Origin: an uncultured Eubacteriales bacterium
Lineage (GTDB): Bacteria; Bacillota_A; Clostridia; Lachnospirales; Lachnospiraceae
Assembly: GCA_902803345.1 (NCBI GenBank)
Contig: CADCPV010000170.1
Location: 1-11,445 of the forward strand
Direction: 5' to 3'
Length of the DNA: 11,445 nucleotides
The notes under the pieces are model-generated. The model saw only the letters and a program-made list of their open reading frames with translations. It did no database searches and was not told where the DNA came from. Shown piece by piece: positions 6,502-11,445 of this stretch. Within the stretch, counting starts at the first letter, position 1. The number at the start of each line of letters is the position of its first letter. A program made the translations under genes and the position numbers.

Positions 6502-7373
6502 CCCTTGGTACCTCCTCTCGAAACGCCTTCCATGATTTTTTTATGGAACAGCAGGAAAATGATGATCAGCGGAACGGAGATCACGACAACCGCAGCCATC
6601 ATCGCGGGAATGTTCTCTCGGCCGAAGCCGTTTTCGCGGATCTCCTGGATGCCGTTTGACACCAGATAATAATTTGAATCATCTGTAATCAGCCGCGGCC
6701 AGACGTAGGAGTTCCAGCACTCGATGACCTTGAGGATGATGATGGTAATGATCGTCGGGCGGCAGATCGGAATCATCACCTTAAAGAGATACTTGATATC
6801 CCGCGTTCCGTCCACCTTGGCCGCATAGTACAGCTCATCCGGAACCTGTGCGAAATTCTCCCGCAGCAGGTAGATGTAGAAGACAGACGCGACCGAAGGG
6901 AGGATGAGGCCCTGGAAGGTATTCCGCATGCCCCAGTTCGTGATGGTGACGAAATTTGTAATGATTACGAGCTCATTCGGGATCATCATCAGTGCTAAAA
7001 ACAGGGTGAAGACGAAGTCCCGTCCCTTAAACTGCAGCCGTGCAAAAGCATAGGCGGAAAGCACAATGACGATGACCATAAGGCCTGTCGTGACAATGGT
7101 ATAGATAAAAGTATTTAAGAAGTAGCGCCCGAGATTGACGGTCGTAAAGGCGTCGATGTAGTTCTGCAGGGTCGGTGAAAGCGTGTAAAACTTCGGAATG
7201 TATTCGCTGTTGTAAGCGCTGTAGCTCTTGACGGAGCTCAGGATCATCCAGTAGAAGGGGAAGAGGACGATGAGGCCCCAGAGCGTGAGAAGCGTATAGA
7301 GGATCACGTTCCGCACTGTCTTTTTCACGGCGGCGCTGCGTTCGATTTTGGTCAGTTCCTGATTCGTATTCAT
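6498..7373 (-). CDS. Carbohydrate ABC transporter permease, MalG-like
   Basis: This is one of two inner-membrane subunits of a CUT1-type importer. The 291-aa chain has about six hydrophobic segments, including 24-46, 86-110, 121-141 and a C-terminal helix ending at about 280. The cytoplasmic EAA loop that docks onto the ATPase is visible at about 180-206 (DELYYAAKVDGT and then LFKVMIPICRP). The N-terminus is cytoplasmic and basic, as in MalG. The ATG follows GGAGG. It starts 12 bp after the MalF-like gene and overlaps the binding-protein gene by 4 bp, implying translational coupling. Confidence 0.93.
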   Translation of the reverse strand: MNTNQELTKIERSAAVKKTVRNVILYTLLTLWGLIVLFPFYWMILSSVKSYSAYNSEYIPKFYTLSPTLQNYIDAFTTVNLGRYFLNTFIYTIVTTGLMVIVIVLSAYAFARLQFKGRDFVFTLFLALMMIPNELVIITNFVTITNWGMRNTFQGLILPSVASVFYIYLLRENFAQVPDELYYAAKVDGTRDIKYLFKVMIPICRPTIITIIILKVIECWNSYVWPRLITDDSNYYLVSNGIQEIRENGFGRENIPAMMAAVVVISVPLIIIFLLFHKKIMEGVSRGGTKG

Positions 7374-7385
7374 CGGCCGCCTCCT

Positions 7386-8279
7386 TTACTTGTAAGTCAC
7401 GTTGCGGCGGCTGACAGACAGGTTGATCACCGTAATGGTCAGCACGATCGCAAACAGGATGATGGCTGCGGCGGAAGCATAGGAGGGATATCCGCCGGAG
7501 TTTCCGTACAGCATGTCGTAAACATAGCCGACGATCGTATTCATGCCGGCCGAATTCAGGTCCGTTCCGAAGAGTGCAACCGCGTCCGAGTAGGCCTTGA
7601 ATGCGCCGATAAAGCCGGTGATCACAAGGTAGAAGATCATCGGGCTGATCATCGGAAGCGTGATCTTCCGGAAAATCCGTCCCTTGGAAGTGCCGTCCAC
7701 ACGTGCCGCGTTGTAGTAGTCCTGGTTGACGGAGGCGAGGGCCGAAGTCAGGATCAGGATTTTGAAGGGCATGACGATCCAGACCGTGTAGAAGCACAGG
7801 ACGAACATTTTCGCCCAGTAGGGACCGTCAATGAAGTCGACCGACTTTCCGCCGAACCAGTTGATCAGAAGGTTCACAAGGCCGTCCGAGTAGGCGGTTT
7901 TTTTGAAGAGAATCATGAAAACGAGGCCGACCGCGAGCGTATTCGTGACATAGGGCAGGAAGAAGACGGTCTGGTAGAGTTCCTTTAAGGGTTTGATCTG
8001 CGAGAGACCGACCGAGATCAGCAGCGCCAGAATCGTCGAAACCGGAACCGTAATGATCACGAGGATAAAGGTGTTTTTCACGGCCTGCATGAAGTAGGGA
8101 TCGTGCAGGACGTAGGAGTAATTGTAAAGGCCGATGCCGAAGTAGCGCTGCGATGCCGAATTGTAGCCTTCTTCAAAAGAGTAGACAAAAACGTCCACCA
8201 GAGGATAGATCATGAAGAGACCCAAAAAGGCGATCGCAGGCAGGAGATACAGCCAGCCTTTGAAGCTTCTGTTTTCCAT
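7386..8279 (-). CDS. Carbohydrate ABC transporter permease, MalF/UgpA-like
   Basis: This is the partner permease of the MalG-like protein. The 297-aa product has six likely membrane segments; the first, about 8-32, is GWLYLLPAIAFLGLFMIYPL. The EAA loop is at about 187-209 (DYYNAARVDGTSKG and then RKITLP). It lacks the large periplasmic insertion of enterobacterial MalF, as is usual for Firmicutes UgpA/MsmF-type proteins. An AGGAGG site precedes the ATG. It lies 11 bp after the ATPase gene and 12 bp before the next permease, in one operon. Confidence 0.93.
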   Translation of the reverse strand: MENRSFKGWLYLLPAIAFLGLFMIYPLVDVFVYSFEEGYNSASQRYFGIGLYNYSYVLHDPYFMQAVKNTFILVIITVPVSTILALLISVGLSQIKPLKELYQTVFFLPYVTNTLAVGLVFMILFKKTAYSDGLVNLLINWFGGKSVDFIDGPYWAKMFVLCFYTVWIVMPFKILILTSALASVNQDYYNAARVDGTSKGRIFRKITLPMISPMIFYLVITGFIGAFKAYSDAVALFGTDLNSAGMNTIVGYVYDMLYGNSGGYPSYASAAAIILFAIVLTITVINLSVSRRNVTYK

Positions 8280-8290
8280 CCGGTCCTCCT

Positions 8291-9418
8291 TTATGCCTGC
8301 AGCTTGTTTCCGAGCGGTTTCTGGCTGCCAAAATAAATCCGTTCCTCCGTGTCGGCGGCGAACAGATGCACCTTGTAGGGCTTCAGCGAGAAGCGCACGA
8401 CGGAAGAACCGGTGTCGACGGTATTTTCTGCGCTGATAATCGAGCGGATCTGTACGTTTTCACAGAAATCATGCTTCGAAATGACCGTGATGTCGCGGCC
8501 CATGACTTCGACGCCCGAGAGGTTCAGCGTTAAGGGCCCCTGCGGATCGAGAATGAAGCCTTCCGGCCGGATACCGACGAAAACGTCCTGGTCCGGGACA
8601 CCCGGAACTTCCAGAACCGCTTCCTCGCCGATGTAGAGGTTTCCGCCGGTGACAAAGCCCTTGAAAACGTTGATCGGCGGGGTGCCCAAGAATTTCGCGA
8701 CGAAGAGGTTCTTCGGATCGTCGTAAACGTCCTGCGGCTTTCCGATCTGCTGTACGAGGCCGGCGGACATGACAACGATCATGTCCGAGATGGACATGGC
8801 CTCTTCCTGGTCATGTGTCACGAAAATCGTCGTGACCTTCGTTTCCTGCTGGATCCGGCGGAGCTCTTCACGGGTCTGAAGCCGAAGCCGTGCGTCCAGG
8901 TTAGACAGCGGTTCGTCAAGTAAAAGCACGCGAGGCGTTTTTACAAGTGCCCGGGCGATTGCGACACGCTGCTGCTGGCCGCCGGAGAGTTCCGAAGGTT
9001 TTCTTGCCATCAGCTGGTCGATCTGTACGAGCTTCGCAGCCTCCAGTGCCTTTTCCTGCATGGCCTGCTTCGTCATTTTTTCTTTTCCGCGGAGATTTCC
9101 GAGGGGGAACATGATGTTTTCCTCGACGGTCAGGTGCGGATAGAGTGCATAGTTCTGGAAAACCAGTCCGACGCCCCGATGCTCCGGCTCTAATTTGGTC
9201 ACATCCAGATCGCCGAAGAAAATTTTCCCTTCGGAAGGCTTCTGCAGACCGGAGATCAGATTCAGCGTCGTGGACTTTCCGCATCCGGACGGCCCTAAAA
9301 GTCCGATCAGTTTTCCGTCCGGGATTTCAAAGTCAAAATCATTCACTGCAATGACGTCCGCTCCGCCCTTGTTGCGGTTCGGAAATCTTTTTGTGAGATG
9401 CTCAAGTACTACCTTCAT
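8291..9418 (-). CDS. Sugar ABC transporter ATPase, MsmK/UgpC/MalK type
   Basis: This is the ATP-hydrolysing subunit that powers the adjacent permeases. All ABC motifs are intact: Walker A GPSGCGKST (42-50), Q-loop at VFQNYALYPH, signature LSGGQQQR (144-151), Walker B VLLLDEP (164-170), D-loop NLDA and switch His in THDQEEA (H202). Residues from about 240 form the OB/TOBE-type regulatory region seen in MalK relatives, with FVGIRPE near 280. The length of 375 aa is normal. It is the first gene of the operon, with a GAGGAGG site and a good promoter upstream. Many Firmicutes CUT1 operons lack an ATPase and share MsmK; here a dedicated one is present. Confidence 0.95.
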   Translation of the reverse strand: MKVVLEHLTKRFPNRNKGGADVIAVNDFDFEIPDGKLIGLLGPSGCGKSTTLNLISGLQKPSEGKIFFGDLDVTKLEPEHRGVGLVFQNYALYPHLTVEENIMFPLGNLRGKEKMTKQAMQEKALEAAKLVQIDQLMARKPSELSGGQQQRVAIARALVKTPRVLLLDEPLSNLDARLRLQTREELRRIQQETKVTTIFVTHDQEEAMSISDMIVVMSAGLVQQIGKPQDVYDDPKNLFVAKFLGTPPINVFKGFVTGGNLYIGEEAVLEVPGVPDQDVFVGIRPEGFILDPQGPLTLNLSGVEVMGRDITVISKHDFCENVQIRSIISAENTVDTGSSVVRFSLKPYKVHLFAADTEERIYFGSQKPLGNKLQA

Positions 9419-9452
9419 TTGCCCCTCCTCTAATCACGGGAATCCCAGCTTT

Positions 9453-9468
9453 TCATGCGGGTGCATGA
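9453..9468. promoter_or_regulatory. Inverted repeat in the ABC operon leader
   Basis: TCATGC, four bases, GCATGA: a perfect 6-bp inverted repeat lying about 13-28 nt downstream of the predicted transcription start of the ABC operon. It could be an operator or a small leader hairpin. A similar core (TTCATGC and GCATGAA) occurs inside the MITE-like element at 3662-3677, possibly by chance. Confidence 0.35.
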
Positions 9469-9487
9469 GGCGGATTTCATTTCTTGA

Positions 9488-9516
9488 ATCATAACAGAAG
9501 CACCGCGAAAAATCAA
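9488..9516 (-). promoter_or_regulatory. Sigma-A-type promoter of the ABC operon
   Basis: On the minus strand, TTGATT (9516-9511) and TATGAT (9493-9488) are separated by 17 bp. Transcription should start near 9481, about 62 nt before the ATPase ATG. The promoter lies downstream of the terminator of the flavin-reductase operon, so the two units are separate. Confidence 0.72.
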
Positions 9517-9550
9517 GTAGAGGAGCGGAACTGAGCGCAGTCATTTTTGT

Positions 9551-9586
9551 AAAAAAAGAGCCCAGACAGAGATCTCTGGCCGGGCT
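9551..9586 (-). terminator. Rho-independent terminator of the TetR/flavin-reductase operon
   Basis: On the minus strand, a 14-bp stem beginning AGCCC and closing GGGCT, with one mismatch and one G-U pair, is followed by C and seven Ts. It lies about 34 nt after the flavin-reductase stop codon. Confidence 0.85.
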
Positions 9587-9619
9587 GTGGTTTCGGAAAC
9601 GCCTGCAGGCTGCTTCCGC

Positions 9620-10555
9620 TTACTTTTTCTCTTTGCTCCGCTTGTCGTTGATGATCTGCATCTCTTTTGCGGAAATTTCAGTTACATGGTTCTCTTTTGC
9701 CCAGGAGACGCAGCCCCGGAGCACGGTCGGGAGGAAAATGCGCGGGACATTGACGATCATTTCCAGCGCGTCGTCCGTGAAATGCACCGAGGGATCGATC
9801 CGGTCCGCGGCATAGCGGACAGAAGCAAGCGTGGTTTTCCGGACAGGAAGAAGTTCTGCAATCATGCGGCGGTGTTTATGAAACCAGAAGTTTTTGGAAT
9901 CCCGGTAGCCATAGTCGACGGGACAGGGCGGGAAATCCTTTTTCGTCACACCGTTCACGATCGCGTTCCAGTACTTTTCCTTCATCAGGATTTTATCAAC
10001 CCGAAGGATGAAATGTGCGCCGTAAGGCGAGGTGATTCCGTTGAAATCGCGGTATTTCTCCTGCTCGTAGTGATCGGCGCCTTCCGGAAGAGGTCCGTCA
10101 AGACACGCGTCATCAAGCTCGTCCATCCAGGTGCATTCGATGACCTGGAAAGCCTCTGCGACGACCTTTGGATAGCTGCCCTTCGGGTCGGATGCCTGCA
10201 TCAGCCCGTCCTCAAGCGTCAGCGCGAAATCCTTCATCTTTTCGGCGGTCGTATCGCCCGGCCATCCGAGGCGCACCGCCTCTTTGAAATATTTCGGGTC
10301 ATCCGTGATGAAGTTCAGGGCAGCCTTTTTCCGTTTCAGGATGTTCTGCGCGGTATTGGAGGAATTCCGGCAGCAGAGAAGCATGGCATAATAGTCCTTC
10401 CCGGCGATGTAATAGGGCTGCACGAGCGAATAGGAACCGCAGTTGGTCTGCCCGTCGTCGGAAAGCGTGCTGACAAGCACCACCGGCATCGGGAAGAAAA
10501 GCGAGGTCTGGTAGAAATTGTCGACGATCCGAAGATCCTTAAAACTGGACATCAT
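9620..10555 (-). CDS. Flavin reductase-like FMN-binding protein with C-terminal PCP_red-like segment
   Basis: The N-terminal half resembles the flavin reductase-like split-barrel family: FYQTSLFFPMPVVLVSTL at 14-31, then TNCGSYSLVQPYYI, and CCRNSSNTAQNI near 61-72 where FMN phosphate contacts are expected. Such proteins bind FMN and reduce flavins or other small substrates; the actual substrate is unknown. At 311 aa it is far longer than a simple 160-200 aa member. The last ~54 residues (FTDDALEMIVNVPRIFLPTVLRG to the end) resemble the short PCP_red-like helical domain that is often found appended to redox proteins; this is pattern recognition only. Two ATGs are adjacent. The second, at 10552, has better spacing (6 nt) from AGGAGG than the first (3 nt). 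It follows the TetR gene by 8 bp, so it is probably the regulated partner. Confidence 0.82.
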   Translation of the reverse strand: MMSSFKDLRIVDNFYQTSLFFPMPVVLVSTLSDDGQTNCGSYSLVQPYYIAGKDYYAMLLCCRNSSNTAQNILKRKKAALNFITDDPKYFKEAVRLGWPGDTTAEKMKDFALTLEDGLMQASDPKGSYPKVVAEAFQVIECTWMDELDDACLDGPLPEGADHYEQEKYRDFNGITSPYGAHFILRVDKILMKEKYWNAIVNGVTKKDFPPCPVDYGYRDSKNFWFHKHRRMIAELLPVRKTTLASVRYAADRIDPSVHFTDDALEMIVNVPRIFLPTVLRGCVSWAKENHVTEISAKEMQIINDKRSKEKK

Positions 10556-10563
10556 TTGCCTCC

Positions 10564-11082
10564 TTACAAGAGATCAAGAAACGCTTCATAGTCTTTCCGG
10601 GAAAGGTCTGTGCCGATTGCGGCTGTGATCAGAATCTCCCCGAAAACTGCCAGAAGTTCAGGGCTGATGGGACAGTTGAAGCGCACAAACAGTGTGCTGA
10701 TGCGTTCAGTCAGGGCGGAGCGGAAGCGCATGTGAAAACTTGCCCGCGCGCTCTCATAGCGCGATCCGCGGCCGAAGGCGATCCAGACAGATTCGAAGAT
10801 CTGGATAAAAGACCGAAGTTCCCGGTATATCTCGCGGCAGCCTTCTTTCAGGTCCGGCGCCTCTTCGGCCGTCCGGTCCATCTCCTGAAGCGTATTCTGC
10901 CAGTCCTCCGACATTACCGCCGCGATAACGGCTTCCTTGGTCGGGAAGTAGTTGTAAACGGTTCCGGTCGCGATTCCGACTTTTGTCGAAAGCGCCCGGA
11001 TCGAGAAACTTTCGTTCTGAAGCAGCATTTCCTTTGCGGCTGAGATGATCTGCTCATGGACATCACCCAGGTCTTTTGGCAT
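10564..11082 (-). CDS. TetR/AcrR family transcriptional regulator
   Basis: This is a 172-aa one-component repressor-type regulator. The N-terminal helix-turn-helix is clear at about 27-55: SIRALSTKVGIATGTVYNYFPTKEAVIAAV, containing the hallmark TVYNYFPTKE. The rest is a variable, helical ligand-binding domain whose effector cannot be predicted. It is slightly short for the family (usually about 190-210). AGGAGG lies 7 nt before the ATG. It is the first gene of a two-gene operon with the flavin-reductase-like gene. A perfect palindrome overlapping its own -10 box suggests autorepression. The divergent nitroreductase gene may also be under its control. Confidence 0.93.
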   Translation of the reverse strand: MPKDLGDVHEQIISAAKEMLLQNESFSIRALSTKVGIATGTVYNYFPTKEAVIAAVMSEDWQNTLQEMDRTAEEAPDLKEGCREIYRELRSFIQIFESVWIAFGRGSRYESARASFHMRFRSALTERISTLFVRFNCPISPELLAVFGEILITAAIGTDLSRKDYEAFLDLL

Positions 11083-11107
11083 CGAATTGCCTCCTTTGTT
11101 TATGACG

Positions 11108-11119
11108 TGAACATGTTCA
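11108..11119. promoter_or_regulatory. Likely TetR-family operator
   Basis: TGAACATGTTCA is a perfect 12-bp palindrome that overlaps the end of the -10 box of the TetR promoter by one base and covers its predicted start site. This is the classic position for autorepression. No second copy is seen in the divergent leader. Confidence 0.65.
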
Positions 11120-11147
11120 TTTTACAATGATTTTTACCGAAACGCAA
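11119..11147 (-). promoter_or_regulatory. Promoter of the TetR/flavin-reductase operon
   Basis: On the minus strand, TTGCGT (11147-11142) and TAAAAT (11124-11119) are separated by 17 bp. The start would fall near 11112, inside the palindrome, leaving a leader of about 30 nt. Confidence 0.68.
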
Positions 11148-11155
11148 GCATAAAT

Positions 11156-11182
11156 CCTGAAAAAGGTTCTTTCTTTTTCAGG
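11156..11182. promoter_or_regulatory. Perfect 10-bp inverted repeat between divergent promoters
   Basis: CCTGAAAAAG, seven bases, CTTTTTCAGG. It lies upstream of the TetR -35 box and covers the -35 region of the rightward promoter, so a bound protein could control both directions. It lacks the GC-rich stem and trailing T-run of a terminator. Confidence 0.45.
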
Positions 11183-11189
11183 GGCTGCG

Positions 11190-11198
11190 TGTTATGAT
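11190..11198 (+). promoter_or_regulatory. Extended -10 promoter toward the nitroreductase gene
   Basis: TGTTATGAT matches the TGnTATnnT extended -10 form. No good -35 is seen at the right distance (11170-11175 is TTTCTT), which is tolerable for extended -10 promoters. The start near 11205 would give a leader of about 180 nt containing the repeats and hairpins at 11212-11333. Confidence 0.5.
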
Positions 11199-11211
11199 AT
11201 CAGAAATACGC

Positions 11212-11229
11212 GGAACTCGCCTGCGGGAT
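11212..11229 (+). repeat. Dispersed intergenic repeat, copy 2
   Basis: GGAACTCGCCTGCGGGAT, identical over 18 bp to copy 3 at 11316-11333 and over 17 bp to copy 1 at positions 2-18. It lies at the very start of the predicted leader transcript. Its last two bases begin the outer arm of the large hairpin. Confidence 0.75.
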
Positions 11230-11279
11230 GGTGCTGCCCCTTCGGTGACGGTTCCAGGTCACCTCAGAAGCAGCACCAT
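11228..11279 (+). other. Long two-stem hairpin in the nitroreductase leader
   Basis: The outer arms ATGGTGCTGC (11228-11237) and GCAGCACCAT (11270-11279) pair perfectly over 10 bp. The inner arms GGTGAC (11244-11249) and GTCACC (11258-11263) pair perfectly over 6 bp. Between them is a symmetric 6x6 internal loop (CCCTTC opposite TCAGAA). The apical loop is GGTTCCAG. A small second hairpin, CCTCG GCT CGAGG, follows at 11283-11295. I do not recognise a known riboswitch class. It could be a cis-regulatory RNA or part of a repetitive element. Confidence 0.6.
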
Positions 11280-11315
11280 AACCCTCGGCTCGAGGATATG
11301 GCGGCCGGGAATTGT

Positions 11316-11333
11316 GGAACTCGCCTGCGGGAT
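11316..11333 (+). repeat. Dispersed intergenic repeat, copy 3
   Basis: GGAACTCGCCTGCGGGAT, 104 bp downstream of copy 2. Like copy 1 it is followed by a closing arm (CGGG, 9 nt, CCCG), so the ability to form a short hairpin is kept even though the loop sequence differs. Confidence 0.75.
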
Positions 11334-11386
11334 CGCGCTGCCCGTCATACACAAAGTATCAAAGTTCGAAAAGAAAGGAAGCTCGC

Positions 11387-11445
11387 ATGAGTATTTACGA
11401 AGAGCGGAAAAGTATCCGAAAATATAAACCCGACATGATTCCGGA
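11387..11445 (+). CDS. Nitroreductase family protein (N-terminal fragment, runs off the window)
   Basis: Only the first 19 codons are present: MSIYEERKSIRKYKPDMIP. The pattern Y-x-x-R-x-S-I-R-K-Y-x-x-D/x-I-P is typical of the N-terminus of FMN-dependent nitroreductase family proteins, where the Arg/Ser stretch contacts the flavin. AAGGA lies 7 nt before the ATG. It is divergent from the TetR/flavin-reductase operon and would make a second flavoprotein in the neighbourhood. The family call rests on a short stretch. Confidence 0.72.
   Translation, partial: MSIYEERKSIRKYKPDMIP

Noticed and set aside
7027..7797. A 256-codon minus-strand frame across the junction of the two permease genes
   Set aside because: It overlaps both permeases in another frame and its product is His/Arg/Pro-rich, unlike any membrane protein. 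It is a shadow frame.
9587..10591. A 334-codon plus-strand frame opposite the flavin-reductase gene
   Set aside because: It is long, but it reads through the terminator hairpin and is fully antisense to a gene with a recognisable flavin-binding fold and a ribosome site.
11212..11333. Possible CRISPR array or tandem repeat
   Set aside because: Only two copies of an 18-bp sequence are present at 104-bp spacing, with structured DNA between them and no cas genes.
11194..11427. A 77-codon plus-strand ORF in the nitroreductase leader
   Set aside because: It translates the repeats and hairpins, overlaps the nitroreductase start in another frame and has no ribosome site. Leader RNA is the simpler reading.

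Overview
The window looks like chromosomal DNA of a moderately GC-rich Clostridia bacterium, most likely a gut-type Lachnospiraceae relative (inference). The signs are strong AGGAGG-type ribosome sites before nearly every gene, sigma-A-type promoters, a Thr/Glu-rich lipoprotein, a complete CUT1-type sugar ABC operon and an SPL-family radical SAM protein. No phage, IS transposase, CRISPR array, rRNA or tRNA gene is visible.

Layout, left to right. (1) Positions 1-2017, minus strand: a GH32 fructosidase with an extra N-terminal region. Just upstream of it is a 60-codon ORF that reads as the two ends of a DUF2961/GH172-type protein joined together, with the middle missing. Both families are linked to fructose-containing glycans, so this looks like a decayed fructan locus. 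A strong terminator abuts the remnant's ribosome site and I see no promoter of its own. (2) 2030-3794, minus: a secreted lipoprotein made of an acidic linker and two near-identical ~207-residue repeats. Its promoter lies about 240 bases upstream, and a ~154-bp MITE-like element with terminal inverted repeats sits in the leader. (3) 3862-4835, plus: an SPL-like radical SAM protein with its own promoter and a C-terminal motif resembling a beta-clamp-binding peptide. It converges on the next operon at a shared bidirectional terminator. (4) 9516-4836, minus: a four-gene ABC importer operon in the order ATPase, MalF-like permease, MalG-like permease, solute-binding protein. The binding protein carries an unusual C-terminal membrane helix. 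(5) 11147-9551, minus: a TetR-family regulator followed 8 bp later by a flavin-reductase-like protein with a C-terminal PCP_red-like segment. A perfect 12-bp palindrome at the -10 box is a likely autoregulatory operator. (6) 11148-11445, plus: a divergent, highly structured leader before a nitroreductase-family gene cut off by the window end.

An 18-bp sequence occurs twice in that last leader, 104 bp apart, and 17 bp of it recur at the opposite edge of the window beyond the GH32 stop. It therefore appears to be a dispersed intergenic repeat. Between the two leader copies is a long hairpin whose apical loop is complementary to the start of both copies.

How the genes work together: the ABC operon should import an oligosaccharide or related solute of unknown identity. 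The TetR, flavin reductase and nitroreductase genes form a plausible redox or xenobiotic-responsive module. The GH32 may be poorly expressed, since it depends on read-through. The most novel-looking items are the GH172-type internal-deletion remnant, the leader RNA with its repeats, the MITE-like element, the clamp-like tail on the radical SAM protein, and the doubly anchored binding protein.
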